From the NCBI RefSeq assembly GCF_000993825.1, contig NZ_CP011114.1:1798001-1862000 (forward strand): a DNA stretch of 64,000 nt, read 5' to 3'. Every line of letters begins with the position of its first letter. The first letter of the stretch is position 1. The notes under the pieces were generated by a model. It worked only from the letters and a program-made list of their open reading frames with translations. It searched no databases and had not been told where the DNA came from. Source of the stretch: Paenibacillus durus ATCC 35681. GTDB taxonomy: Bacteria > Bacillota > Bacilli > Paenibacillales > Paenibacillaceae. The translations under genes and the position numbers were made by a program. Positions 17,402 through 26,531 of this stretch are shown here, piece after piece.

Positions 17402-18916
17402 ATGAGAAATGTGAAAAAAAGAGCGAAGTGGCTGCTGCCAATCTTGGCGCTGCTGCTTGTGCTTGCGGGATGTCAAACGGTAGGCGGCCTGGATTTAAAT
17501 AAGGCGCTGCTCGGCAATCTCGACGTAAAATCGGCGGAGGAGAGCGTGTCCTTCTCTCTGAACGCGGTCCCGGCACCGGGAATCAGCGCCGAAGATCAGA
17601 AAATCATCGACCTTATCAATTCCTTCACATTAAACGTAAGTCATTTGAAGCTGCAAGAGGGCGGGGATATTTCTGCCAGCGGGACACTTGGCTATAAGCA
17701 GGCCAGCATTCCATTTACTTTTTACATGAGCAAGACGGTGCTCGCCTTGAACGTTGAAGGAGCCAAGAAACCTTTCTATTTCCCGATGGAGGGTTATAAT
17801 CAGGAACTGACGGCTGCCGGACTTGATGTAGAGAAGGCGGAAGGTCTCAACAAGCTGATAAGCCAGTTTGTAATCAAGAATCTTCCCAATCCGTCCGCAA
17901 TCAACGTAACCCCGGTTAACGAAGCTGTGTATGGCGAATCTTTGAACCTGATGAAGGTGCATGCCGAAGTAACGGGAGAAGAGCTGCCTGGACTGTTAAA
18001 AGCTTTCCTGAAATCCGTATCAAAGGATACGGAGGGCTTTACCGAACTGATCAGCGGTCTGTACGATTATTTGCTGCCGGTGCTGAAGCAGGAGTCGACA
18101 ACGGATATGCTGAGCAGCATTGGGCTGGGTGACGTTCCGATAGAAAATAAAGCGGAGGTCGTTACCGTGCTTCATGATGCGGCCAAGCTGGCGGTCGATA
18201 CGGTTCTTCTGGTGTATGACAAGCAGCTCAACAAGCTGTATGAATCGGCCCCCGAAATTAAGACCGTTCTTAGCAAGGATACGAAGCTTCAGGCTGATCT
18301 GTTCGTGGACAGCTCCCTGCACGTTCGCAAGCAGAACCTGAGTCTGAATGTGGCACTGCCGAACGACGTAGGCATTCCAATCCGGAGCATTTCCTTCAAG
18401 ACGGAAACCCAGGTATGGAACATTAACGGTCCGGTCAAGGCCGACCCGATCGCAACAGAGGGCGCTTTGAACGTTATGGAGACGGAGCTTACACCGGGCG
18501 TGGTTCTGCGCAATTTTGGTACAGATTCCACAGCTTACCGTGTACTTAAAGACGATCTTGGCATTACGAAAAAATCGGTTGTGATTGACCCGGAAACGGA
18601 TTATTCCGATGCCGTTGTTAAAGGGACGACGACGATGATTCCCCTTCGTTATTTGGCCGCCGAGCTGGATGCCCAGGTAGAATGGGACGCGGCATCCAAG
18701 CGGATCACAGTTACCGACGATATTTATGGAACGACGATCGTCCTGAAAGCAGGCTCGAAGGATGCCGTTATAGACGGTGCGAAAGTCAAGCTGCCCCAGC
18801 CGGTTTATTTTGACCAATACGGCAGAGGCTATGTGCCGCTGCGCAGCGTAGCCGAGGCTCTTCATGCCCAGGTGAAAGTGGACGACGAAGGCCTGATTTA
18901 TATTACGCGCGATTAG
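17402..18916 (+). CDS. Lipoprotein with C-terminal copper-amine-oxidase-N (stalk) domain
   Basis: A 504-residue secreted lipoprotein with lipobox LAGC (Cys24). A long middle part (about 30-370) of alternating beta segments has no family I recognise. The last ~110 residues form a stalk domain: TTMIPLRYLAAELDAQVEWD, KRITVTDD, then a second half GYVPLRSVAEALHAQVKVD. Such domains are abundant in Paenibacillus surface proteins. No catalytic motif is visible; a structural or sensing role in the envelope is likely. Terminator follows. Confidence 0.8.
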   Translation: MRNVKKRAKWLLPILALLLVLAGCQTVGGLDLNKALLGNLDVKSAEESVSFSLNAVPAPGISAEDQKIIDLINSFTLNVSHLKLQEGGDISASGTLGYKQASIPFTFYMSKTVLALNVEGAKKPFYFPMEGYNQELTAAGLDVEKAEGLNKLISQFVIKNLPNPSAINVTPVNEAVYGESLNLMKVHAEVTGEELPGLLKAFLKSVSKDTEGFTELISGLYDYLLPVLKQESTTDMLSSIGLGDVPIENKAEVVTVLHDAAKLAVDTVLLVYDKQLNKLYESAPEIKTVLSKDTKLQADLFVDSSLHVRKQNLSLNVALPNDVGIPIRSISFKTETQVWNINGPVKADPIATEGALNVMETELTPGVVLRNFGTDSTAYRVLKDDLGITKKSVVIDPETDYSDAVVKGTTTMIPLRYLAAELDAQVEWDAASKRITVTDDIYGTTIVLKAGSKDAVIDGAKVKLPQPVYFDQYGRGYVPLRSVAEALHAQVKVDDEGLIYITRD

Positions 18917-18940
18917 ACTTTCATATCTGTACTGAATAAG

Positions 18941-18988
18941 CCCTGCCGCTTCCTTAACGCAGTATGCGTCGAAGCGGCAGGGTTTTTG
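18941..18988 (+). terminator. Terminator after the stalk-domain lipoprotein
   Basis: Twelve-bp stem CCCTGCCGCTTC / GAAGCGGCAGGG with an 18-nt loop and T5 tail. Confidence 0.85.
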
Positions 18989-19028
18989 ATTTTAGGTGAA
19001 GCAGCCCCGGCGATACAGGCAATAAGGC

Positions 19029-20441
19029 TTAAGGCTGCTCGCGGTTCAGAATAATCTCAAGAGAGGTATTGCTCAGCGCTTTAGGCTGGGCCATGCTGCG
19101 GATGTAGCGCGGAAGAAAGCCCTTATTGACGGTTGACCACAGCTTAAATCCATGGAGCATCAGCAGATCGCCGCTGCCGCTGCCTGCTGTTCCGGCAAAA
19201 TACCGCACGTTGAGCCGGGCCATCGCATCTGCCATTTCCCGCTTGTCCCGATCGCTGAACTTACTGTCCCTCAGACTCTTATAGGCCTTCTTATATGAGC
19301 TTCCCATGAAGCTCTGCTCCGCATATTTCTTGAACGACAGCAACCGGGGATCGGTGAGACCGGCAGATGAAGCCCAGCCTTCCACATCTACAGGCGTTGA
19401 TTGGTAAGTCGTCCTGCCGGTCATCGGATCGAAGGTCATTGCCCCGTATTGATGCGGATTGACCGCCAAGGCGCTTGTTGCTATATCGTATACAGCTTTT
19501 TTGTCCGCAATTTCGGAGTCGCCGTCCGTAAGCTTTCGCCGGATGTCCTGCATATGGATATGGCCGGATAATACGAGGTTTAGTCCGTTTTTCTGCAGAT
19601 TCTTCAGCACCTGTCCGCTGTTATTGACCTTGAATCCGGGAATATTGATATCGCTATGATCGAGTATATTGTGGTGCATGACCGTAAGAACTCTGGCGTT
19701 CTCCTCCGTTGCCGTTTGCACGCAGCTGTCGATCCAGGCAAGAGTGGAGGGGAGGACACGCCCGTCCGTCTGCGGATGCCCCAGCCTCCGGTTATTATCA
19801 TATTGGATGCTGTCAATCATAAGCAGCCAGAGACCGGGAGCCGCTCTGACCGCATAGCTCAGGGTTTGCCGGTCGCGGGACAAGGCCTCATCGTAACCAA
19901 AGCGCCTATAAATATCTGTAAAATCTTTATCCGTAATACTTTCCGTCACGACTTGCCGGTCACCCTTAAAAGCCCTGGCCCATGGATTGAACAAATCGTG
20001 GTTGCCCGGTATAACGTAAACGGATGTGCCTTGTTCCTCGATTCGCGCCAATTTTCTTGCGAGCGATTTATGGCTTGCGCGTTCCCCATTATTAGTTAAG
20101 TCACCGCTTAAAATAATGAAATCCGGTTTCTTAATTCCCGCTTCATATACAAAAGCATCCAGAATTTCATCTATATAGGGAAGCTGTTTACCGTCGCCCG
20201 AAGATACGAACGATTGAAAAGCAGTTCCGTCGTCATGAAGGCTTTTATCATGATAATGCAGATCCGTGGCCTCCCAGAACTGAACGGGGCTCAGAGGTCC
20301 GTCGGCAGGAATAGCCGCATGGTTCTTCATGGTTCCGCCTTCGCAGCCATTCAATGACACGGAGAGCAGAAGAATGGGAAAGCAGAGGCAGTACAGCCGC
20401 CAATTTCTTTTATGCCGAACAGGGATTGAAGAATAGAACAT
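19029..20441 (-). CDS. Secreted lipoprotein metallophosphoesterase
   Basis: A 470-residue calcineurin-like phosphoesterase exported as a lipoprotein (lipobox LNGC, Cys33). The dinuclear metal motifs are all visible in order: DLHYH, LSGDLTNNGE, IPGNHD, VMHHN and LSGHIHM. A C-terminal helical extension of about 130 residues follows. ATG 20441 is chosen because GGAGG lies 8 nt upstream and it gives a clean signal peptide; longer frames start inside the promoter region. Substrate unknown: phosphodiesters or nucleotides outside the membrane are likely. Confidence 0.88.
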   Translation of the reverse strand: MFYSSIPVRHKRNWRLYCLCFPILLLSVSLNGCEGGTMKNHAAIPADGPLSPVQFWEATDLHYHDKSLHDDGTAFQSFVSSGDGKQLPYIDEILDAFVYEAGIKKPDFIILSGDLTNNGERASHKSLARKLARIEEQGTSVYVIPGNHDLFNPWARAFKGDRQVVTESITDKDFTDIYRRFGYDEALSRDRQTLSYAVRAAPGLWLLMIDSIQYDNNRRLGHPQTDGRVLPSTLAWIDSCVQTATEENARVLTVMHHNILDHSDINIPGFKVNNSGQVLKNLQKNGLNLVLSGHIHMQDIRRKLTDGDSEIADKKAVYDIATSALAVNPHQYGAMTFDPMTGRTTYQSTPVDVEGWASSAGLTDPRLLSFKKYAEQSFMGSSYKKAYKSLRDSKFSDRDKREMADAMARLNVRYFAGTAGSGSGDLLMLHGFKLWSTVNKGFLPRYIRSMAQPKALSNTSLEIILNREQP

Positions 20442-20583
20442 GTGGTAACCTCCAATAATGTAACGTAGTTGTATTGTATCCGAATTTCCTATTTCAAAAA
20501 ATAAACGGAAGCATTGCATTGCCGGAAGAAATGTATTAAGATATAGAAAAGTAAGCAACTAAAAAAATGGAGGAAATAATCTT

Positions 20584-21183
20584 ATGTCTAATAATTACTT
20601 TGATGCTGTGAAAAAAAGACGCTCCGTATACGCAATCAGCAAGGAACTGCCGGTATCCGCGGAAAAAGTACAAGAAATCGTAGAGCAGGCGGTTCTGCAC
20701 AGCCCGTCCTCCTTTAACTCCCAAAGTGCCAGAGCCGTTGTCCTGTTCGGCGAGCAGCACGACAAGCTGTGGGACATCACTTCCAATACGCTGCGCCAAA
20801 TCGTGCCTACCGAGCAATTTGAAGGTACTGCCCAGAAAATGGCTGCATTCAAAGCCGGAGCAGGTACGGTTCTCTTTTTTGAAGATCAGGCCGTCGTTGA
20901 GCAGCTGCAAACAAACTTTGCTGCCTATGCCGATAATTTCCCGATCTGGTCCAACCAGTCTTCCGGTATGCTCCAGCATGTCGTATGGACCGCTCTCGCA
21001 GAAGCCGGCGTAGGCGCTTCCCTGCAGCACTACAACCCGCTGATCGACGAAGAAGTGAAATCGACATGGGAACTCCCGGCAAAATGGAAGCTGATTGCTC
21101 AAATGCCTTTCGGCGGCATCGTGACCGCTCCCGGCGAGAAAGAGTTCCAGCCTGTTGAAGACCGTGTAAAGGTGTTTAAATAA
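20584..21183 (+). CDS. Nitroreductase-family FMN oxidoreductase
   Basis: A 199-residue nitroreductase of the short Frm2/HBN1-like subgroup (KKRRSVYAISKE at the FMN phosphate site, SSFNSQSAR, then WSNQSSGMLQHVVWTALAEAGVGASLQHYNP). The subgroup uses NAD(P)H to reduce nitro compounds, quinones or related electrophiles and is often stress-induced. Strong ribosome site TGGAGGA. Monocistronic, divergent from the phosphoesterase gene, with its own terminator downstream. Confidence 0.92.
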   Translation: MSNNYFDAVKKRRSVYAISKELPVSAEKVQEIVEQAVLHSPSSFNSQSARAVVLFGEQHDKLWDITSNTLRQIVPTEQFEGTAQKMAAFKAGAGTVLFFEDQAVVEQLQTNFAAYADNFPIWSNQSSGMLQHVVWTALAEAGVGASLQHYNPLIDEEVKSTWELPAKWKLIAQMPFGGIVTAPGEKEFQPVEDRVKVFK

Positions 21184-21271
21184 GACGGTTCCATGTCCTC
21201 GCGGGAAGAAAATCGGTAAGAGCAGCATAGATTAAGTCCCCCGCTTAGGATCTTCTTCAATGTAAAAAAAG

Positions 21272-21308
21272 CAAAAAGGACAGGCGACGGATCGCTTGTC
21301 CTTTTTGT
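21272..21308. terminator. Bidirectional terminator, nitroreductase / prsA
   Basis: Stem AAAAAGGACAGGCGA / TCGCTTGTCCTTTTT with a short loop between converging genes. Confidence 0.85.
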
Positions 21309-21321
21309 CCAGGCTTGCTTA

Positions 21322-22416
21322 TTATTGAGCAGCGGCGCTTGCTTCCGGCTTAGCGGAGGCTTCCGGCGCTGCAGAGGCATCCGGCTTCTTGGCGTCGGCC
21401 AGAGTGTTCGTAATTTTCGCTCCCGAGGTCAAAGTCTGCATCCAGGTGCCGGACATTTCATTGACTTTCTGGGAAATCAGCGTTTTGCGGATTTCTTCCT
21501 TGGATTTCTCCAAAGTTGGTGTAACAGCGTCCTTGTGGTCCGTTACTTTGATGATGTGGTAGCCATACTGACTCTTGACAGGCTCGCTTACTTCGCCGAC
21601 CTTCATTTTGAAGGCCGCGTTCGAGAATTCGGCAACCATATCGCTGCGTTTGAAGAAACCTAGATCGCCGCCTTTGTCCTTGGAGCCGGGATCTCCCGAC
21701 TTCTCCTTGGCCAATGCCGCGAAGTCTCCCCCGGATTTGAGCTGCTTCTCGATCGCATCGGCTTCTTCTTTCGTCTTAACTAGAATATGGGAAGCGCGAA
21801 CTTGTTCTTCCGAACCGAGCGATGCTTTGTTTTCATTAAAGTACGTTTGGATATCTTTATCGGTAATCTTGACTTTTGGCTCAAGCAGCTTGCGAATCTT
21901 AACCTGAAGCGGCAGCTGCTCCTTGAGAACGTCCATCGTCATACCGCTTTGGGAAAGTGCGGAATTCAGTCCTTCTTCGCCGCCGAACTGCTTCTTGAGG
22001 TCTTCGATTTCATTATTAATATCGGCATCGGTAACGGTAATTTTGGCTTTCGCGGCTTCCTGATCAACAAGCTCCTGGGTAATCATAGATTGCAGCGTCG
22101 ACTCGCCGCCGGCTTGCACCAGCTTGTCGTACAGCTCGTTCTTGGTAATATCTTGGCCGTTTACGGTGGCGACTGCAGCTTCACCGTCGGCCTTCTGGAA
22201 CGTCGGATAAATCAATACAACAACAAGCGCGGCCGCCAGCACAATCGAGGCGATCATCCAGCCTTTGCCTCCCTTGGATTGGGCCGGTGCGTCCGCCGAC
22301 GGTACGCCAATCTTGTCCATAACAGGGATTTCCTGTTGAGTATTTTCGACTGCGGCTTCCTCCGATTTCGTGGGGATATCCTGGTGCTCTCTCTCGTTCA
22401 AATTCTTCTCATCCAT
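21322..22416 (-). CDS. PrsA-like peptidyl-prolyl isomerase (membrane-anchored foldase)
   Basis: A 364-residue extracytoplasmic foldase. A cytosolic N-terminal stretch of ~50 residues is followed by a single transmembrane helix (GWMIASIVLAAALVVVLIYP), then a SurA-like N-terminal chaperone segment, a parvulin domain (ASHILVKTKEEAD ... GGDLGFFKRSDMV ... YGYHIIKVTDH, about 210-300), and an Ala/Ser/Pro-rich tail. Unlike classical PrsA there is no lipobox; anchoring is by the helix. The family assists folding of exported proteins at the membrane-wall interface. Confidence 0.88.
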   Translation of the reverse strand: MDEKNLNEREHQDIPTKSEEAAVENTQQEIPVMDKIGVPSADAPAQSKGGKGWMIASIVLAAALVVVLIYPTFQKADGEAAVATVNGQDITKNELYDKLVQAGGESTLQSMITQELVDQEAAKAKITVTDADINNEIEDLKKQFGGEEGLNSALSQSGMTMDVLKEQLPLQVKIRKLLEPKVKITDKDIQTYFNENKASLGSEEQVRASHILVKTKEEADAIEKQLKSGGDFAALAKEKSGDPGSKDKGGDLGFFKRSDMVAEFSNAAFKMKVGEVSEPVKSQYGYHIIKVTDHKDAVTPTLEKSKEEIRKTLISQKVNEMSGTWMQTLTSGAKITNTLADAKKPDASAAPEASAKPEASAAAQ

Positions 22417-22550
22417 TGTAACAATGACTCCCTTCAGTTATAGGTGTTGCCTGTCTGCATACAACTTTACCAGAATTCAGCCCTCCAAACCTTAAGAAGA
22501 CATAAAAAAACGGATATTCTTTTTAAGAAAACCTTAATTAACGCCAAAAA

Positions 22551-22588
22551 AGCCGGAAAATCACGGTTTCCCATGATTTTCCGGCTTC
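22551..22588 (-). terminator. Terminator after the LytTR gene
   Basis: Stem GCCGGAAAATCA / TGATTTTCCGGC; on the reverse strand it is followed by a T6 run (GGCTTTTTTGGCG), so it serves the LytTR gene upstream of prsA. Confidence 0.8.
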
Positions 22589-22612
22589 AAGAGGTTAAAT
22601 GCGGCAGCTGCT

Positions 22613-22951
22613 TCAAGAAACCATGCCGCCAAGAAGCTGGCGAATGGACTCCTGCTTTCTTTTAGGGATGCGTACCCGCTTGGCGTATCCGCCTTTTTCC
22701 CCGAAATAGATGCAGTCGTCCTCGATGGAGCTGATCTTCTTCAGGTTGACATAAACTCCGCCCTGAACATGAAAATAGCTCGAAGATTTCAGCAGCCGGT
22801 CGAGCTGCTCGGCAGACATTCTCTTTTTAATATTATAGTTTCTGCCGTGAAAGATGACCAGGTCATGATTGCCGACCTTAAAGAACAGAACGTTCGTTTC
22901 CACCTCGAAGTCCTCATATACGTTTCCGGCTTCCAGTAGAATGCTGTTCAT
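22613..22951 (-). CDS. LytTR DNA-binding domain protein
   Basis: A 112-residue protein that is essentially one LytTR domain: EDFEVETNVLFFKVGNHDLVIF, then KKRMSAEQLDRLLKSSSYFHVQGGVYVNLKKISSI (recognition region) and a basic C terminus. No receiver domain is present, so it is a stand-alone regulator. ATG 22951 is chosen because AGGGGGA lies ~9 nt upstream. LytTR regulators bind direct repeats and control autolysis, competence or bacteriocin genes. Target unknown. Confidence 0.82.
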   Translation of the reverse strand: MNSILLEAGNVYEDFEVETNVLFFKVGNHDLVIFHGRNYNIKKRMSAEQLDRLLKSSSYFHVQGGVYVNLKKISSIEDDCIYFGEKGGYAKRVRIPKRKQESIRQLLGGMVS

Positions 22952-23140
22952 TCCTGTTCCCCCTTTAGACATTATGTTAGCGCTTCCATTATAACATGAG
23001 GTTCTTTTCCTGAGAAGGTTAATTTTTAAAATAATTTTTTAAAATAATTGTTGTAATAATACCCATACGATTTGTCATGGACAAAGAAAAAATGTAAATT
23101 ATAAAAAGCACAGCTTAAAGCAAAGAGGAGGAATAATAAT

Positions 23141-24238
23141 ATGATCGAACCATCCAAGCTGCTCCTGTTCACAGGATCTTATTCCGGGGCCGGGGAGAGC
23201 GGTATTCATGTGTTTCAAATGGACCCGAGCGGAGGCACCCTGACATTGCTTGACGAAGTAAAGGGGATTGCGAACCCGACATTCGTCAATGTTAATGCGC
23301 AGGGACATCTTCTGTATGCCATTGGTGACAAGCTGAACGGTGAAGGAGTAAAGGAAGGGGAAGTGGCTGCATATGCAATCGACCCGGCGTCCGGGGTGCT
23401 GACGGAGATCAGCCGAACGGGAACGATGCCCGCCGAAGGAAAGAAGCAGACGAGCACCTGCCATATTACCCGGGATGCTGGTAGCCGGTATCTCATCGTC
23501 ACGAGTTATCATGGCGGGAACATTGGGCTGGTCTCCCTTGACGGCGAAGGACATACGGTACGGCTGACCGGCAGCGCCGTCCATACGGGGCATGGTCATC
23601 ATCCGGAAAGGCAGGACCGGCCCCATCCGCATTCGGCGACATTCAGCCCGGATGAACGGTTTCTGTTTGTCTGCGACTTGGGGCTGGACGTGATCAGGGC
23701 TTACACGATTAATTATGAGAAGGGAACGTTAGAACCGCACGGGGACACCAAGCTTCACCCGGGAGCCGGCCCCCGTCATTTTGCTTTTCATCCGGACGGA
23801 CATTCCGCGTATGTTATCAATGAAGTGGATTCTACGATTACTTCCTTTACATATGAAGCCGGAAGCGGCACGCTTAGAACGGTTCTCACCGTGCCTACAC
23901 TTCCGAAAGACTTCGCCCTGGAAAATACGTGTGCGGAGATCGCGCTGTCACCCGACGGGCGGTACCTGTACGGATCAAATCGCGGGCATGACAGCATTGT
24001 CGTATTTGCGGTCAATCCGGCAACGGCAGAGCTTGACTTTGTTGAGCATGTGTCCACCCGCGGCGGCCATCCGCGCCATTTTGCGCTGACGCCTGACGGC
24101 GGCTACCTCATCGTTGCCAACCGGGACGCCAATAATCTGGTCGTCTTTGCACGGGACAATGAAAGCGGGCGGCTGACGTTTACCGGAAACGAGGCGGCGG
24201 TGTCAAAGCCCGTCTGCATTAAACCGGCTTTGTTCTAA
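23141..24238 (+). CDS. 6-phosphogluconolactonase-type lactonase (YkgB/Pgl family)
   Basis: A 365-residue seven-bladed beta-propeller lactonase. Repeated blade motifs are seen, for example FVNVNAQGHLLYAIGD, HPHSATFSPDERFLFVCDLG, GPRHFAFHPDGHSAYVINE, GRYLYGSNRGHDSI and HPRHFALTPDGGYLIVANRD. The family hydrolyses 6-phosphogluconolactone in the oxidative pentose phosphate pathway, although some members act on other lactones. Strong ribosome site AGAGGAGGAA. Single gene with a terminator downstream. Confidence 0.9.
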   Translation: MIEPSKLLLFTGSYSGAGESGIHVFQMDPSGGTLTLLDEVKGIANPTFVNVNAQGHLLYAIGDKLNGEGVKEGEVAAYAIDPASGVLTEISRTGTMPAEGKKQTSTCHITRDAGSRYLIVTSYHGGNIGLVSLDGEGHTVRLTGSAVHTGHGHHPERQDRPHPHSATFSPDERFLFVCDLGLDVIRAYTINYEKGTLEPHGDTKLHPGAGPRHFAFHPDGHSAYVINEVDSTITSFTYEAGSGTLRTVLTVPTLPKDFALENTCAEIALSPDGRYLYGSNRGHDSIVVFAVNPATAELDFVEHVSTRGGHPRHFALTPDGGYLIVANRDANNLVVFARDNESGRLTFTGNEAAVSKPVCIKPALF

Positions 24239-24276
24239 GAAATCTGCCAATCATGGGCAGCGGACGAGAACAACGG

Positions 24277-24311
24277 AGAAAACGCCGGGCTACTAAGACC
24301 GGCGTTTTCTG
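24277..24311. terminator. Bidirectional terminator, lactonase / hfq-like
   Basis: Stem GAAAACGCCGG / CCGGCGTTTTC with a 9-nt loop between converging genes. Confidence 0.8.
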
Positions 24312-24361
24312 CTGAAACAGTAGGAAAGGGCAGAAGAAAGCAAAATGGCACGCAAGCAACA

Positions 24362-24583
24362 CTACCTTAGTGATACCGGCCTTAACGGCACAATGGTGGA
24401 TACGGCAGATTTGAACAGCACATTCTGTCTGCCGTCGCTTTGACCCTGCAAGGTTAACGTGTAAGCGTCATACGCGGTCATAATGCCCTGGATTTTTACT
24501 CCGTTCGTTGTAAAGATTGTTAGCGGAATCTTGGTCTGAACGAATTGGCTCAGCATGCGTTCCTGCAGCTTTTGAATTTCCAC
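24362..24583 (-). CDS. hfq: Hfq-family RNA chaperone, divergent
   Basis: A 73-residue Sm-fold protein that aligns along its length with Hfq. Visible are the N-terminal helix LQERMLSQFVQTKIPL, Sm1 TIFTTNGVKIQGIMTAYDAYTLTL (Asp and aromatic of the proximal RNA site kept) and Sm2 LFKSAVSTIVP. The invariant Sm2 tripeptide YKH is FKS here, so the conserved His is Ser. Start is GTG 24583 with GGAGTG about 10 nt upstream. It stands alone rather than next to miaA, where the canonical gene usually lies in Bacillales, so this is probably a second paralogue. It would form a hexamer and bind small RNAs or poly(A) tracts. Confidence 0.82.
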   Translation of the reverse strand: MEIQKLQERMLSQFVQTKIPLTIFTTNGVKIQGIMTAYDAYTLTLQGQSDGRQNVLFKSAVSTIVPLRPVSLR

Positions 24584-24695
24584 TTTGGCAGCACTCCATC
24601 TTTTTATAGTTGACTACTTTACCAAGTATAGCATGGAGAAGGTATCCTCTGGAAACGGGCTCTGTTCGTAATATGTACTCAGGAGGCAATAGAGA

Positions 24696-25343
24696 ATGAT
24701 TTCTTGGCATTGGTCCAGGGGTTTCAAGCTTTTCCTGCTGTTTGCGGTCATCTTCGGGCTGATCGCCGTTCTGGTCGCATATAATTACACGGCAGCGTTT
24801 GATGAGCGGATTATTCATCTTGTCCAGTCCGCCGAATCGCCTGCGCTTACGTCTGCAGCCAAGACGCTGTCCTTGGTCGGGTCGTCCAAGATCGTCATCG
24901 GTCTGTCGCTCGTTATTATGGCTGCTCTGTTTCTGTTTTTTAAGCACCGTTTGGAGCTGCTGCTGTTTCTGTGGGTAGGTGTGACTTCAAATATGCTCAA
25001 CACCGTACTAAAAGACTCTATTCACAGGGAGCGGCCGAACATTCACCGGATTATCGAGGAGCCCGGCTTCAGCTTCCCAAGCGGCCATTCGATGGCCGCC
25101 TTCTCGGTGTATGGCGCGCTGACCTTTCTGCTATGGCGCCATTTGCATTCTTCTGCCGCCAGGGTTCTGCTGGTCGCCGCCTGCTTCCTCATGACGGCTG
25201 CAATCGGCTGGAGCCGGATTTACCTCGGCGTGCATTTTCCGAGCGATGTAATCGGCGGATACGCCGCAAGCTGCGCCTGGCTGATGCTGTCCATCGCTTG
25301 GTTCGAGTCTTTGCGCGCTTTCCTGAAGAAGCACAAGAAATAA
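24696..25343 (+). CDS. PAP2-family membrane phosphatase
   Basis: A 215-residue membrane protein with about 6 transmembrane segments. The three PAP2 motifs are present: KDSIHRERP, PSGHSMAAF and SRIYLGVHFPSDV. Members dephosphorylate undecaprenyl pyrophosphate or phosphatidylglycerol phosphate at the outer membrane face. CAGGAGGC ribosome site. Divergent from the hfq-like gene and followed by an aromatic acid exporter. Exact lipid substrate is unknown. Confidence 0.92.
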   Translation: MISWHWSRGFKLFLLFAVIFGLIAVLVAYNYTAAFDERIIHLVQSAESPALTSAAKTLSLVGSSKIVIGLSLVIMAALFLFFKHRLELLLFLWVGVTSNMLNTVLKDSIHRERPNIHRIIEEPGFSFPSGHSMAAFSVYGALTFLLWRHLHSSAARVLLVAACFLMTAAIGWSRIYLGVHFPSDVIGGYAASCAWLMLSIAWFESLRAFLKKHKK

Positions 25344-25352
25344 GACGCGAAA

Positions 25353-25389
25353 AAGCCGGATACCCCGGGAAGGATATCCGGCTTACATT
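25353..25389 (+). terminator. Terminator after PAP2 gene
   Basis: Stem AAGCCGGATACC / GGATATCCGGCTT with a CCGGGAA-type loop and a T-rich tail. Confidence 0.7.
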
Positions 25390-25436
25390 TTCAGTATTTC
25401 CCAAATTGATATAAGAAACAATAGGAGGGATAGGCC

Positions 25437-26471
25437 GTGAATTTTGGCGCCCGCGTACTAAAAACGGGGCTTGCGGTAACACTTGCCCTATATCTCGCCA
25501 CGCTGCTGAAGTTCCCCTCGCCGACAGGCGCGGGTATAGCGGCCATATTCGCATTGCAGCCGTCGATCTACAGATCCTGGCGGCATTTTCTCGACCAGAT
25601 TCAGACCAGTACAATCGGTGCGGTTATGGCGCTGCTTGGCGGCATGCTGCTGTCCAATCAGCCCATTGCGGTGGGGATTGTCTCCATTCTGGTTATTATG
25701 CTCAGCATGAAGATGAACCGGGCGGACACCATCGGGCTGACCCTGGTCACAGTCATATCCGTGATGGATGCATCCGGGCAGTGGCAGTTTGCGCTTAACC
25801 GGTTTTTGATGATCATGACGGGGGTTGTGTCCGCTTTCTTCATTAACATCCTGGTAATTCCTCCGAAGCCGCGGAAGCAGTACATCAATCAGATTGAGAA
25901 TGTCTTTTCCAGCCTGTCCCTGCTGCTGCGGACCGCCGTCTCCCATGAAATGAAAGAGAGCGTGTTCCGGGACGAGAAGAACTCCCTTGAAGGCTCAATC
26001 CGCTCACTGGCTGACAAATACGCCCTCTTTGAAGAAGAACAAAAAAAGCTGCGAAAGCCTAAGTACAGCGAGACCAGGCAAATGGTAGTTTACAAAAATT
26101 TGCTTTCATCCTTGCAAAAAGGCTACGAAGTACTGGATGCGATAGACCGGCATTACTTTCAAGCGGAGCGCAGCCAAGAGACCAACGCAGTGTTCGACCG
26201 GCATCTGGAGCTGCTGATCAAATACCATGAGCATATTCTGCTGAAGTTCCAGGATAAGATCAAACCGGGCATTTCGGAGACGGGGCCGCTGGAAGATGAT
26301 AATGACAGCTTTCTGGAGTCGGTGGTTCAGGGCTATGAGCTCGGTAATCCAAGCCGGCTTCGGCTGGCGGTTGTCGCAGGCGCGGTCTATGATTACGGCT
26401 ATCAGCTGGAACGCCTCGACAGGGTTGCGGATCAAATTAACCGAGGCTCTGAGGAAAAAGACAAGCTGTGA
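25437..26471 (+). CDS. Aromatic acid exporter family protein (FUSC-like)
   Basis: A 344-residue protein. The N-terminal ~140 residues form a hydrophobic block of 4-5 segments typical of ArAE_1/YgaE-like proteins (GARVLKTGLAVTLALYLA, AIFALQPSIYRSW). A long cytosolic helical domain with charged coiled-coil character follows. GTG start with AGGAGGG ribosome site. Relatives export aromatic acids, but many Firmicute members are uncharacterised. Not in an obvious operon. Confidence 0.85.
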   Translation: MNFGARVLKTGLAVTLALYLATLLKFPSPTGAGIAAIFALQPSIYRSWRHFLDQIQTSTIGAVMALLGGMLLSNQPIAVGIVSILVIMLSMKMNRADTIGLTLVTVISVMDASGQWQFALNRFLMIMTGVVSAFFINILVIPPKPRKQYINQIENVFSSLSLLLRTAVSHEMKESVFRDEKNSLEGSIRSLADKYALFEEEQKKLRKPKYSETRQMVVYKNLLSSLQKGYEVLDAIDRHYFQAERSQETNAVFDRHLELLIKYHEHILLKFQDKIKPGISETGPLEDDNDSFLESVVQGYELGNPSRLRLAVVAGAVYDYGYQLERLDRVADQINRGSEEKDKL

Positions 26472-26506
26472 CCCCGCGAGAGCAGCTTATACTATGCTAA
26501 ATAAAA

Positions 26507-26531
26507 ATCCGGTTCCCCTCGGGAACCGGAT
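26507..26531 (-). terminator. Terminator-like hairpin downstream of the exporter gene
   Basis: An 11-bp perfect stem ATCCGGTTCCC / GGGAACCGGAT with a 3-nt loop. The T-run (ATTTTTATTT) lies on the reverse-strand side only, although the gene it follows is on the forward strand. On the forward strand it would be a hairpin without U-tract. Confidence 0.5.
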
